DNA of 64,000 bases, taken from Pseudosulfitobacter koreensis. Lineage in GTDB: Bacteria > Pseudomonadota > Alphaproteobacteria > Rhodobacterales > Rhodobacteraceae. The number at the start of each line of letters is the position of its first letter. Position 1 is the first letter of the stretch. The notes beneath the pieces were generated by a model. The model saw only the letters and a list, made by a program, of their open reading frames with translations, was not told where the DNA came from and searched no databases. Of this stretch, positions 1-12,075 are shown piece after piece. A program made the translations under genes and the position numbers. The stretch spans positions 1 through 64,000 of the forward strand of contig NZ_JANKJG010000006.1 in assembly GCF_024733015.1 (NCBI RefSeq), read 5' to 3'.

Positions 1-127
1 CGAGAGCCCCAAGCCCTTCAAATGGACCAAAACCGCCGAGGATATTCTCACCCGGGAACGCCGCGCCTTGGATAAGCTCGATCAAATCCGAGGGAACCGG
101 TAAGATACGTCAGACTCAGAGCACTAG
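1..127 (+). mobile_element. right end of an IS630-family insertion sequence (remnant)
   Basis: The first 103 bases encode the C-terminus of an IS630-type transposase. The segment 112-127 (AGACTCAGAGCACTAG) resembles the terminal inverted repeat of such elements and ends in CTAG, consistent with their TA target preference. The left part lies outside the window, so completeness cannot be judged. The family is assigned from the transposase tail; the exact element end is inferred. Confidence 0.55.
2..103 (+). pseudogene. IS630-family transposase, C-terminal part (cut by window edge)
   Basis: An open frame entering from the left edge reads ESPKPFKWTKTAEDIL and runs to a TAA at 101-103. The block PKPFxWTKTAxxIL is the characteristic C-terminal motif of IS630-family DDE transposases of Rhizobiales and Rhodobacterales. 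Only 33 codons are visible, so it cannot be said whether the gene is intact upstream. It is listed as a fragment because the adjacent DNA is also transposon debris. Confidence 0.6.
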
Positions 128-288
128 GTTTCTGGCTGAAACTACAAAGCAATTCGTTCGCTTTTCTCCGGGCTCCAACTCGGTTGGTGGTCACATTGAT
201 ATTGCTACCGTCACCAAGCACGAAAATTTTAAATGGGTCGCGCGGAAGCACTTTTATGGAAGCGAACTCAACCCATTGGAGACCAACC

Positions 289-459
289 ATGGATGATCAA
301 ACAAAACGCAATCTCACGTCCGATCCGATTCCAAGAAGGGACGTAAATTTGCCGCCAATTATTCATGCCCCCAAGAACGAAGGTGTGGCATCCGTTGGAT
401 CAGAGCCGAAAGAGCAATCTGAAGCCAATAGCGCGCTTACGGGCATTAGCTTCAGTTAG
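289..459 (+). CDS. possible small hypothetical protein (56 aa) in AT-richer accessory DNA
   Basis: An ATG at 289 follows a GGAG ribosome-binding sequence (278-281) at normal spacing and opens a 56-residue frame rich in Pro, Asn and Ser with no recognisable domain. The surrounding 128-459 stretch is visibly less GC-rich than the rest of the window and lies between two transposase remnants, so it is probably imported DNA. It may equally be a non-coding relic. No function is proposed. Confidence 0.25.
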   Translation: MDDQTKRNLTSDPIPRRDVNLPPIIHAPKNEGVASVGSEPKEQSEANSALTGISFS

Positions 460-528
460 GGAACGTCTGACTCCCCACCTTCAACGTGATATAGAAATCT
501 TGGGCGCCCCCTACAAGGAGCCGACCAG

Positions 529-702
529 ATGCCAAAGCAGACTGCATTTCTTGGCCTTCGTGATGCGATGGACAAGAAGCAGACGCGGCGCGAAGCGTTC
601 CTGTCCGAGATGGAGGCCGTGGTGCCTTAGGCTCCGCTGCTAGGAGTGGTCACACCGCATTATCCAAAAGTAGAATTGAAGGGCGGGCGCCCACCTGCTG
701 TT
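529..702 (+). pseudogene. IS5-family transposase N-terminal fragment with an in-frame TAG
   Basis: The frame from ATG 529 reads MPKQTAFLGLRDAM, then TRREAFLSEMEAVVP, a TAG at 628-630, and continues APLLGVVTPHYPK and GGRPPAV before similarity ends near 702. IS5-family transposases start with TRRExFLxxMxxVVPW followed by PHYPK and GRPP. The stop therefore replaces the expected Trp (TGG to TAG), and the catalytic DDE part is absent. Sequence from about 460, just after the preceding small frame, could be the element's left end. It is clearly non-functional. Confidence 0.7.
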
Positions 703-841
703 TGTTGGAAGGAGGCGCTAATCTGATTCTGCTGCCTCAGGGCAGCGGTCTCTACTTGATCCGTCAGGACTCTAGAGAATAATCCAGCGTCGATGTGGCC
801 TTCAAGGGGGGGGGATTGCAGGGTGGATTGAATCCAGATCA

Positions 842-859
842 ATCTCGAATTAACGAGAT
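842..859 (-). terminator. weak hairpin downstream of tRNA-Leu
   Basis: ATCTCG (842-847) and CGAGAT (854-859) form a 6-bp stem with an AT loop, 26 bases beyond the tRNA 3' end. There is only a short T-rich tail in the direction of transcription. It could end the tRNA transcript, but the stem is short. Confidence 0.3.
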
Positions 860-884
860 AATACAATATCTTATGGGAGAATGA

Positions 885-970
885 TGGTGCCCAGAAGAGG
901 ACTCGAACCTCCACGTCCTTGCGGACACTAGCACCTGAAGCTAGCGCGTCTACCATTCCGCCATCTGGGC
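885..970 (-). tRNA. tRNA-Leu (anticodon CAG)
   Basis: Read on the minus strand, the sequence begins GCCCAGATGGCGGAATGG and ends TTCGAGTCCTCTTCTGGGCACCA. The acceptor stem GCCCAGA/TCTGGGC is perfect. The anticodon loop TTCAGGT is closed by CTAGC/GCTAG, giving anticodon CAG. A long variable arm and an encoded CCA end are present, as expected for a class II leucine tRNA. Its 3' end faces the transposon debris at 1-702, the usual geometry of an integrative-element attachment site. Confidence 0.95.
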
Positions 971-987
971 ACGGGTTGGTGACGCGT

Positions 988-1016
988 CGTTTAGGCAAGG
1001 TGGCGGTGGGTGTCAA
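988..1016 (-). promoter_or_regulatory. sigma-70 type promoter of tRNA-Leu
   Basis: On the minus strand TTGACA (1016-1011) is separated by 17 bases from TAAACG (993-988), placing transcription start just upstream of the tRNA 5' end at 970. The -35 box is a perfect consensus and the spacing is ideal. Confidence 0.7.
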
Positions 1017-1165
1017 ACAGATTCTCACATGAAATTCGGGATCGCCGTATAAGTTTTGGCGAAAAACATCCGATGACGGCGAAAGCGTGCCAAATTGCCG
1101 TCTTGTCTGGCGCGGGCCTGCCCGTTAGACCCGATTGCAACGAATTGCCCCAAGGAGCTTTTGCG

Positions 1166-2146
1166 ATGTCCAAGCTGGTCACTATCTACGGCGGGTCCGG
1201 GTTTGTCGGGCGCTATATCGCGCGTCGCATGGCCAAGGCAGGCTGGCGCGTGCGTGTCGCCGTGCGGCGCCCGCACGAGGCGATTTTTGTGAAACCCTAC
1301 GGCGTTGTCGGCCAGGTCGAGCCGGTCTTGTGCAACATCCGCGACGAGGCGTCGGTGGCCGAGGTGATGGTGGGGGCCGATGCGGTGATCAACTGTGTCG
1401 GTATCCTCGCGCCCAGCGGCAAGAACACTTTTGACAGCATCCAGTCCGAGGGCGCGACCCGCATCGCGCGGATCGCAGCGCAGCAGGGCGTCGCGAAGAT
1501 GGTGCAGATTTCGGCCATCGGTGCAGATGCGAATGCCGAAAGCGATTATGCCCGGACCAAGGCCGAGGGCGAGGCGGGCGTGTTGGAACACATGCCGAAT
1601 GCGGTGATCCTGCGTCCGTCCATCGTGTTCGGTCCCGAGGATGAGTTTTTCAACCGCTTCGCCGGGATGACCCGCATGGGTCCGGTCCTGCCTGTTGTCG
1701 GCGCGGATACGAAGTTTCAGCCCGTCTACGTCGAGGATGTCGCCCGTGCCGCCGAAGTGGCCGTGACCCGCGATGACGTCTCTGGTGTCTATGAACTGGG
1801 CGGTCCGGACGTGGACACGTTCCGCGAGTTGATGCAGCAGATGCTGCTTTTGATCCGCCGCCGCCGCATGGTTCTGAACATGCCGTTCGGCGTTGCGCGC
1901 GCCGTCGCGTTCTTTGGCAGTGTGGGTCAAACCCTGTCGCTGGGCATCGTCAAGGCGCCGATCACCGCCGACCAGGTCGCCAACCTGCGTCACGACAACG
2001 TTGTCAGCGAAGGGGCGCGCGGCTTTGCCGAATTGGGGATCGAGCCGATTGCGATGGAATCGGTGCTGCCGGATTACCTGTGGCGCTTCCGCCCGTCGGG
2101 CCAGTATGACGCGATCAAGGAAAGCGCGAAGAACCTGCGCACTTAA
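1166..2146 (+). CDS. complex I NDUFA9-like NAD(P)-binding protein
   Basis: This 326-aa protein is an atypical short-chain dehydrogenase with an N-terminal Rossmann fold: the motif YGGSGFVGRYIARRM lies at about residues 8-22. It resembles bacterial proteins of the NDUFA9/39-kDa complex I accessory family, which bind NADP(H) and are thought to support complex I or quinone biology; no catalytic Tyr-Lys pair of classic SDRs is obvious. The start at 1166 is chosen because AAGGAG lies nine bases upstream; an upstream in-frame start at 1010 would overlap the tRNA promoter. The 3' end shares the tetranucleotide TTAA with the stop codon of the convergent uppP gene. The family is secure, the physiological role less so. 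Confidence 0.85.
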   Translation: MSKLVTIYGGSGFVGRYIARRMAKAGWRVRVAVRRPHEAIFVKPYGVVGQVEPVLCNIRDEASVAEVMVGADAVINCVGILAPSGKNTFDSIQSEGATRIARIAAQQGVAKMVQISAIGADANAESDYARTKAEGEAGVLEHMPNAVILRPSIVFGPEDEFFNRFAGMTRMGPVLPVVGADTKFQPVYVEDVARAAEVAVTRDDVSGVYELGGPDVDTFRELMQQMLLLIRRRRMVLNMPFGVARAVAFFGSVGQTLSLGIVKAPITADQVANLRHDNVVSEGARGFAELGIEPIAMESVLPDYLWRFRPSGQYDAIKESAKNLRT

Positions 2147-2946
2147 CTATACGCCCACCACAGAAGAAACGCGCCAAAGACGAGGCGGTAGATCACGTAG
2201 GGCGTGAAACTGACGCTTTGCAACAGGCGCATCATCACCTTCAGAGCCAGCAGCGCCGCGACAAAGGCGAATGCGGCAGCGATGCCACCATCGCGTGCCA
2301 GTGCCCAGTCGGCGTGATCGACCACATCGACCCCCAGCAACACGCCAGAGGCGATGATCGTGGGGATCGACATCAGCATCGACAGGGTGGCAGCCGCTTC
2401 GCGGTCATAGCCCAGCTTGCGTGCCGCCGTGATGGTGATGCCGGACCGTGACGTGCCGGGGATCAGTGCGATGACCTGCGCCAGACCCATTTTGACCGCG
2501 TCGGCCGCGGTCCAGTCGTCCTTAGACCGGGTCGTCGCTCCGGTCATGTCTGCCCAATAGAGCACAATGCCAAAGATGATCATGGTCCAGCCAATCACCG
2601 CGACCGACCGCAGCGCCTGATCCAGTCCCGTCAGCTTGATGATCAGGCCAGCGAAGATCACCGGCACCGTGGCGATGGCCAGGTAAAAGGCAAGCTGCGC
2701 ACCGGGGGTGTCGATCTTGCCACGCATCAGTCGGCCCGTCCCGATTACTGCGCTGCGCACATCGGTCCAGAAGAACACGATTACCGCGAAAAGCGTGCCG
2801 ACATGAACCGCGACATCAATGGCAAGGCCCTGATCGGCGGCCCCGGTGAGTGCGGGAAGCAAGATCAGGTGGCCGGAACTGCTGATCGGAAGAAATTCGG
2901 TGATGCCCTGAATGACGGCCGCGATCAGCAGATAATACAACGGCAT
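2143..2946 (-). CDS. uppP: undecaprenyl-diphosphate phosphatase UppP (BacA)
   Basis: An integral membrane enzyme that dephosphorylates undecaprenyl diphosphate, recycling the lipid carrier for peptidoglycan and surface polysaccharides. The 267-aa product has the family signature GITEFLPISSSGHL near its N-terminus and the second motif PGTSRSG in the C-terminal half, with multiple hydrophobic helices. The start at 2946 (MPLYYLL) matches the family and has a GGGA sequence upstream; an ATG four codons earlier is possible. Supply of this carrier links it to mtgA and the polysaccharide locus further along the window. Confidence 0.95.
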   Translation of the reverse strand: MPLYYLLIAAVIQGITEFLPISSSGHLILLPALTGAADQGLAIDVAVHVGTLFAVIVFFWTDVRSAVIGTGRLMRGKIDTPGAQLAFYLAIATVPVIFAGLIIKLTGLDQALRSVAVIGWTMIIFGIVLYWADMTGATTRSKDDWTAADAVKMGLAQVIALIPGTSRSGITITAARKLGYDREAAATLSMLMSIPTIIASGVLLGVDVVDHADWALARDGGIAAAFAFVAALLALKVMMRLLQSVSFTPYVIYRLVFGAFLLWWAYS

Positions 2947-3025
2947 ACTCGTCCCCATCGGTCTGGATAACGCTGGTATAATCGCTGCGAATCAAATTGA
3001 AAGTGGCAATGTGGGTCCGGATCGG

Positions 3026-3047
3026 AATTAAATCCTAGGTTTAAATT
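3026..3047. promoter_or_regulatory. AT-rich inverted repeat upstream of gltD
   Basis: A 22-bp dyad is centred on CCTAGG with flanks AATTAAAT and TTTAAATT (6 of 8 flank positions pair). It lies about 120 bp before the gltD start and stands out in GC-rich DNA. It could bind a nitrogen or global regulator; no known consensus was recognised. Confidence 0.35.
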
Positions 3048-3164
3048 GCGTGCCTAGCGTGGCATTGCAGAAAAAGTCATATATAGGTCAGTAGTGCTGC
3101 CTTTTAATGATCTTGAAGGTGAAGTATCAGGCGCGCAGAGGACCCCAAGCAAGGTAGGTAATCC

Positions 3165-4604
3165 ATGGCCAAGCAGCCGATGCTGAAATTCACGACAGTC
3201 GAGCGGGACATGCCCCTGAAGCGTGCAGCCCCTGAACGTCGCGAGGATTTTGCCGAAATCTATGCCGAGTTTGCACATGCAAAGGCCCAAGAGCAATCCA
3301 GCCGCTGCAGCCAGTGCGGCGTGCCCTATTGCCAGACGCACTGCCCCTTGCACAACAACATCCCCGACTGGCTGCGCCTGACCGCAGAAGGGCGTCTGCA
3401 GGAAGCTTATGAGATCAGCCAGGCGACGAATACCTTCCCCGAGATCTGTGGCCGCATCTGCCCGCAGGACCGTCTGTGCGAAGGCAACTGTGTGATCGAG
3501 CAATCGGGTCACGGCACCGTCACCATTGGTGCTGTCGAGAAATACATCACCGACACCGCCTGGGATAAGGGCTGGGTCCTGCCGATCAAGCCCAAGCATG
3601 AACGCGCCGAAAGCGTCGGCATCATCGGCGCAGGACCCGGTGGTCTGGCCGCAGCCGACGTGCTGCGCCGCGCCGGTGTGCAGGTCACCGTCTATGACCG
3701 CTATGACCGTGCGGGCGGTTTGCTGACCTATGGCATTCCCGGCTTCAAGCTTGAAAAGGACGTGGTGATGCGCCGCAACGATCAGCTGGCGCTGGGCGGT
3801 GTCACCTTCCAGCAGAACTGCAATGTCGGCACCGACATCAGCTTTGCCGATCTGCGCGCGAAACATGATGCGATCATCATCGCGACAGGCGTCTACAAAA
3901 GCCGGGATCTGACCGTGCCCAACAGCACATCCGGCGGCGTGGTGCGCGCGATTGATTTTCTGACCGCAAGCAACCGCAAGAGCTTTGGCGATGCGGTGCC
4001 GGAATTCGACAGCGGCGAGCTGAACGCACACGGCAAGCGGATCGTGGTCATCGGCGGTGGCGACACCGCGATGGACTGCGTGCGCACGTCGATCCGCCAG
4101 GGGGCCACTTCGGTGAAGTGTCTTTATCGCCGTGACCGGGCCAACATGCCGGGCAGCCAACGCGAAGTGCAGAACGCCGAGGAAGAAGGCGTAGTATTCG
4201 AATGGCTGAGCGCGCCGAAAGGCTTTACCGAAAATAACGGTCAGGTCACGGGTGTAATGGTGCAGAAGATGCGCCTTGGTGCTGCCGATACCACGGGCCG
4301 TCAGACGCCCGAGATCATCGAGGGCGCGGATTACGTCGAAGACGCCGATATCGTCATCATGGCGCTGGGATTCGAGCCCGAAGCGCTGCCGACACTGTGG
4401 GATCAGCCCGATCTGGAGGTGACCCGCTGGGGCACCGTCATGGCGGAATTCACCACCGGCAGAACCGCGATGGAAGGCGTCTATGCCGTCGGCGATATCG
4501 TGCGGGGCGCGTCATTGGTGGTCTGGGCCATCCGCGACGGACGCGATTGCGCCAACGCGATACTGGAACAGATGGCAGCGCCGCATCAGGTCGCGGCAGA
4601 GTAG
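3165..4604 (+). CDS. gltD: glutamate synthase [NADPH] small (beta) subunit
   Basis: The beta subunit of NADPH-GOGAT takes electrons from NADPH through FAD to the large subunit GltB, which makes two glutamates from glutamine and 2-oxoglutarate. The 479-aa protein has two N-terminal Cys clusters for 4Fe-4S centres (C48, C51, C56, C60 and C95, C99, C105, C109), an FAD Rossmann motif GAGPGGLAA near 155 and an NADPH motif GGGDTAMD at 297-304. It is first in an operon running gltD, two GFA genes, gltB, the reverse of the enterobacterial gltBD order. An AT-rich dyad and a TATATA stretch precede it. Confidence 0.97.
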   Translation: MAKQPMLKFTTVERDMPLKRAAPERREDFAEIYAEFAHAKAQEQSSRCSQCGVPYCQTHCPLHNNIPDWLRLTAEGRLQEAYEISQATNTFPEICGRICPQDRLCEGNCVIEQSGHGTVTIGAVEKYITDTAWDKGWVLPIKPKHERAESVGIIGAGPGGLAAADVLRRAGVQVTVYDRYDRAGGLLTYGIPGFKLEKDVVMRRNDQLALGGVTFQQNCNVGTDISFADLRAKHDAIIIATGVYKSRDLTVPNSTSGGVVRAIDFLTASNRKSFGDAVPEFDSGELNAHGKRIVVIGGGDTAMDCVRTSIRQGATSVKCLYRRDRANMPGSQREVQNAEEEGVVFEWLSAPKGFTENNGQVTGVMVQKMRLGAADTTGRQTPEIIEGADYVEDADIVIMALGFEPEALPTLWDQPDLEVTRWGTVMAEFTTGRTAMEGVYAVGDIVRGASLVVWAIRDGRDCANAILEQMAAPHQVAAE

Positions 4605-4609
4605 GCACG

Positions 4610-4631
4610 GGGCTGCAGCGCGACGCAGCCC
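4610..4631 (+). other. intercistronic hairpin between gltD and the first GFA gene
   Basis: GGGCTGC (4610-4616) pairs with GCAGCCC (4625-4631) around an 8-base loop, six bases after the gltD stop. No U-run follows, so it is more likely an mRNA-stability or processing element than a terminator. Confidence 0.4.
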
Positions 4632-4652
4632 ATACCCCAAGCGAGACAGGTT

Positions 4653-5099
4653 ATGAGCGGAACACATGCTGAGCAGACCAAGGGACGCTGCCTTTGCGGC
4701 GCGGTGACGGTTACCGTCACGGGCCCCTTGGGTGACATCTCTGCCTGCCACTGCGGTCCATGCACACGCTGGTCGGGGTCTGTCCTGATGGGCCTGGAAA
4801 TCCCGCGCGACCGCGTGGTCTATGACGGCCCGATCAAGACCTATGCCTCGTCGTCATTCGCGCAGCGTGCATGGTGCGACACCTGTGGCACCGCCGTCTG
4901 GTTCACCGATACCGAAGGCGACGGTGCGGCCTGTCTTGAACTGGCACCCGGTCTCTTTGACGGTTTCGGCGGCGCACAGTTGACCCGCGTTGTCTATGCC
5001 GATCAAGCGCCCGAGGGCGTGAAGCTGGCCGGTAACCTCGACCGCGTGACCAAGGCCGACTACGAGGCCGCGAACCTGCACGTCGAGGACACACAGTGA
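4653..5099 (+). CDS. GFA-family (CENP-V/GFA) zinc protein 1
   Basis: This 148-aa protein has the glutathione-dependent formaldehyde-activating (GFA) fold. The zinc-ligand pattern is complete: RCLCGAV near the N-terminus, CHCGPC in the middle and CDTCGTAVWF. Family members are often annotated as S-hydroxymethylglutathione synthases, but most bind zinc or glutathione without proven activity. It sits between gltD and gltB and its stop overlaps the GTG start of a second GFA gene (GTGA). The two proteins share layout and motifs, pointing to an old tandem duplication. The substrate cannot be told from sequence. Confidence 0.85.
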   Translation: MSGTHAEQTKGRCLCGAVTVTVTGPLGDISACHCGPCTRWSGSVLMGLEIPRDRVVYDGPIKTYASSSFAQRAWCDTCGTAVWFTDTEGDGAACLELAPGLFDGFGGAQLTRVVYADQAPEGVKLAGNLDRVTKADYEAANLHVEDTQ

Positions 5100-5523
5100 G
5101 CGCTGAGCAGATCAACGGCCAGTGCCTTTGCGGTGCCGTGACGGTTAGCGCGACCGTGACCGATCCGGTGCTGCGCGCCTGTCACTGCGACATGTGCCGT
5201 GCGCTGACCAGCGGCATGTTCGTATCGCTGACCACAGATGCAGGCAGTCTGCGGTTCAGTGGTCCGATCACGACCTACACGTCTTCTGAATGGGCAAATC
5301 GCGGCTTTTGCGGCACCTGCGGGTCGACGCTTTTCTACGAAATCCCTGCTGCGGCTGAACGTAATGTCGCGGCAGGGCTGTTCAAAAATGCGGCAAATGC
5401 GCCGCTGACTGTGGAATTTTTCGCGGACATGTGTCCGCAGGGCTATACGCTGGCGGGCGATCATCGTCGCCTGAGCACGCCCGAAACAATCGCGATGTTC
5501 GCGCCCGTAGAAGGAGACGACCA

Positions 5524-5527
<4 letters not shown>
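5096..5527 (+). CDS. GFA-family (CENP-V/GFA) zinc protein 2
   Basis: A second 143-aa GFA-fold protein with QCLCGAV, CHCDMC and FCGTCGSTLFYE zinc motifs, divergent from its upstream neighbour outside these. Translation starts at GTG 5096 inside the stop of the previous gene, and its own stop overlaps the ATG of gltB (ATGA at 5524-5527), so the last three genes of the glt operon are probably translationally coupled. A role in a thiol or aldehyde reaction linked to glutamate supply is speculation. Confidence 0.85.
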
Positions 5528-10053
<4,526 letters not shown>

Positions 10054-10076
10054 GGACTGACAAGGCCTTTTTGGCC

Positions 10077-10328
10077 CTATCCTTGCTTCAGCGCCGTGCG
10101 GGCATCTCTTATCCGCACGGCGTTTTCGCGCGACCCGACATAGATGTTCTCTGCCAATATGTCGGCCACGCGTCCCACGTTGGTGCCCATCTTTGCGGCG
10201 ATGACGTGCTGGTCGTTTCCGGTCCAGCTGAGCAGCCAAACCGTTGCGGCATCGGCATAGCTGAACACCGGTGCCGGTGAAGAGGTCGATAATCCGACGC
10301 TGCCGGATGTGTTAAGTGCGGTGATCAT
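10077..10328 (-). CDS. small hypothetical protein with a predicted helix-turn-helix
   Basis: This 83-aa protein is convergent to gltB. The segment QHVIAAKMGTNVGRVADIL has the spacing of a helix-turn-helix (AAxxGxNxGRVxxIL), as in small alphaproteobacterial proteins that match a target by a resolvase- or Xre-like helix; the rest is unrecognised. ATG 10328 is preferred over TTG 10349 because GGAG lies eight bases upstream. Its last 15 or so codons contain the glt operon terminator hairpin, which could reflect a constrained overlap or a recently grown 3' end. Function unknown. Confidence 0.55.
   Translation of the reverse strand: MITALNTSGSVGLSTSSPAPVFSYADAATVWLLSWTGNDQHVIAAKMGTNVGRVADILAENIYVGSRENAVRIRDARTALKQG
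10091..10127 (+). terminator. Rho-independent terminator of the glt operon
   Basis: A perfect 10-bp stem (CGCCGTGCGG at 10092-10101 with CCGCACGGCG at 10113-10122) has an 11-base loop and is followed by TTTT. It stands 38 bases after the gltB stop and lies inside the 3' end of the small gene on the other strand. Confidence 0.8.
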
Positions 10329-10586
10329 CCCGGTTTCTCCATGTTGCAATGCGGGAACTTCAGGTGCGGGCCTAATTGACCATGCCCGGAAAATAGCACG
10401 GATTTGCGCAGTCTCCGACGCATTAACATTTTGTTATTTCTTAAATTTGTGTGAATTCCAGGCGACGCTGCACCGGGTGCGACCCCTGAGCCGTGATCTG
10501 TAAAAGGCTCGGGCTTTCCCGCCAGTCCCGCACCCCTGGCAGTGCCAAAGATTGCGAGGCCGCAACGGGAGGTCTATAGCTGTCGG

Positions 10587-11306
10587 ATGGCGAAGAAAAA
10601 CAGCGGAAAAACAACCAGGACGGCCCCGCGCCCCAGCTTGCGGCGGCGGCTGTTTCGCTGGTCGTTGCGTGCGGTCAGCATCGTGTTTCTGGTGATGTCC
10701 GCGCTGACGGTTCTCTATGCCGCTGTGAACCCGCCCACGACTATCTACATGCTGCAGGAATCGCGCAGGCTGGGCGGGCTTGAACGTCAATGGGTGACGC
10801 TGGACAACGTGGCCCCGGTGATGGCGCGGGTTGTCGTGGCCGCCGAGGACGCGAATTTCTGCAACCACTGGGGCTTCGATCTGGTGGCGATTCGCACCGC
10901 GATTGAAGAAGGCTCTGGCCGGGGGGCTTCCACCATCAGCCAGCAGGTCGTCAAGAACGTCTATCTCTGGCAGGGGCGCAACTGGACACGCAAAGCGATC
11001 GAGGCGGTGATGACCCCCATGATCGAGGCGATCTGGTCGAAACGCCGGATCATCGAGGTTTATCTGAACGTGGTCGAATTCGACGATGGCATATTCGGCA
11101 TCCATGCCGCCGCGCGCCACTACTTCGGCGTGACCCCCGACGCGCTGAGCGATGTGCAGGCGGCGCGCCTTGCCGCGATCCTTCCGCTGCCCAAGGAACG
11201 GTCGGCCAGCAATCCCAGTCAATCCGTCCGGCGGCGCGCCGCCGCAGTCCTTGACGGGGCGGCAACAATTGACGCGGATGGGCGCGCATCCTGTTTCCAG
11301 AGTTGA
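10587..11306 (+). CDS. mtgA: monofunctional biosynthetic peptidoglycan transglycosylase
   Basis: This glycosyltransferase-51 enzyme polymerises lipid II into glycan strands. The 239-aa protein has a basic N-terminus, a single membrane segment at about residues 28-50 and the GT51 motifs: AAEDANFCNHWGFD with the catalytic Glu, GRGASTISQQVVKN, and the later KRRIIEVYLNVVEF. It lacks a transpeptidase domain, as expected for MtgA. GGGAGG is 14 bases before ATG 10587; GTG 10542 is an in-frame alternative. It is followed closely by the GST-fold gene. Confidence 0.93.
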   Translation: MAKKNSGKTTRTAPRPSLRRRLFRWSLRAVSIVFLVMSALTVLYAAVNPPTTIYMLQESRRLGGLERQWVTLDNVAPVMARVVVAAEDANFCNHWGFDLVAIRTAIEEGSGRGASTISQQVVKNVYLWQGRNWTRKAIEAVMTPMIEAIWSKRRIIEVYLNVVEFDDGIFGIHAAARHYFGVTPDALSDVQAARLAAILPLPKERSASNPSQSVRRRAAAVLDGAATIDADGRASCFQS

Positions 11307-11367
11307 AAAGGCCCGTCAGCCCGTGCAAGGAAGGCGGACGTTTCGATCACCTTATAGCGGATACCCC

Positions 11368-12033
11368 ATGGCCCGTATGTTTCACGTTCCCCTGTCCCCC
11401 TTCTGCCGCAAGGTCCGTCTGAGCCTTGCCGAGAAGAAGATCGGGGTGGATCTGGTAGAAGAGAAATACTGGGAGGCAGACGCCGATTTCCTGCGCCGCA
11501 ACCCCGCCGCCAAGGTGCCGGTGTTGCAGCTGGACGGCATTACCATGTCCGAAAGCGGGCCGATCTGCGAATATCTCGAAGAGACGCGGCCCGAACCGTC
11601 GCTGTTGCCCAAGGACCCGGTTGCACGGCTGGAAGTGCGGCGGCTGGTCAACTGGTTCGACGACAAGTTCCACAACGAAGTCACGTCGAAACTGCTCTAC
11701 GAGCGGGTGAACAAGAAGATGATGGGGCAGGGCTATCCCGACTCCAAGAACGTCAAGGCGGGCGCCAAGGCGATCAAATACCACTTGGATTACATGACCT
11801 GGCTGCTGGATCACCGGCGCTGGCTGGCGGGCGACCAGATGACCCTGGCCGATTTCGCGGCTGCCGCGCATCTGTCGTCGCTCGATTATATCTCTGACGT
11901 GGATTGGAACCGCTCGGCGGTGGTCAAGGACTGGTACGCCAAGATCAAGAGCCGTCCGGCGTTTCGCAACATCCTGGCCGATCAGGTGCCCGGATTTCCG
12001 CCGCCCCGGCACTACAATGACCTGGATTTCTAA
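11368..12033 (+). CDS. glutathione S-transferase-fold protein, probable FzlA-type FtsZ-binding protein
   Basis: The 221-aa product has an N-terminal thioredoxin-like GST domain (SPFCRKVRLSLAEKK, then KVPVLQLDG and SESGPICEYLEE) and an all-helical C-terminal domain. It ends in a PPPRHYNDLDF tail. FzlA of Caulobacter, an atypical GST that curves FtsZ filaments and is needed for constriction, is also a GST-fold protein with a conserved C-terminal tail, and the mtgA neighbour fits a division or cell-wall role. I infer FzlA from this tail and context; a plain GST cannot be excluded. ATG 11368 is the start that gives the canonical N-terminus. Confidence 0.8.
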   Translation: MARMFHVPLSPFCRKVRLSLAEKKIGVDLVEEKYWEADADFLRRNPAAKVPVLQLDGITMSESGPICEYLEETRPEPSLLPKDPVARLEVRRLVNWFDDKFHNEVTSKLLYERVNKKMMGQGYPDSKNVKAGAKAIKYHLDYMTWLLDHRRWLAGDQMTLADFAAAAHLSSLDYISDVDWNRSAVVKDWYAKIKSRPAFRNILADQVPGFPPPRHYNDLDF

Positions 12034-12075
12034 GGCGCGCTTCGGCGTGCCGGGTGTCGTCGATCCCGCGCGCCT

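Noticed and set aside
660..1028. 122-codon minus frame covering tRNA-Leu
   Set aside because: It spans a certain tRNA gene and its promoter and has low-complexity, non-conserved sequence.
1010..1165. Extended N-terminus of the NDUFA9-like protein from 1010
   Set aside because: It would overlap the tRNA-Leu promoter, and AAGGAG plus the Rossmann motif fit the start at 1166.
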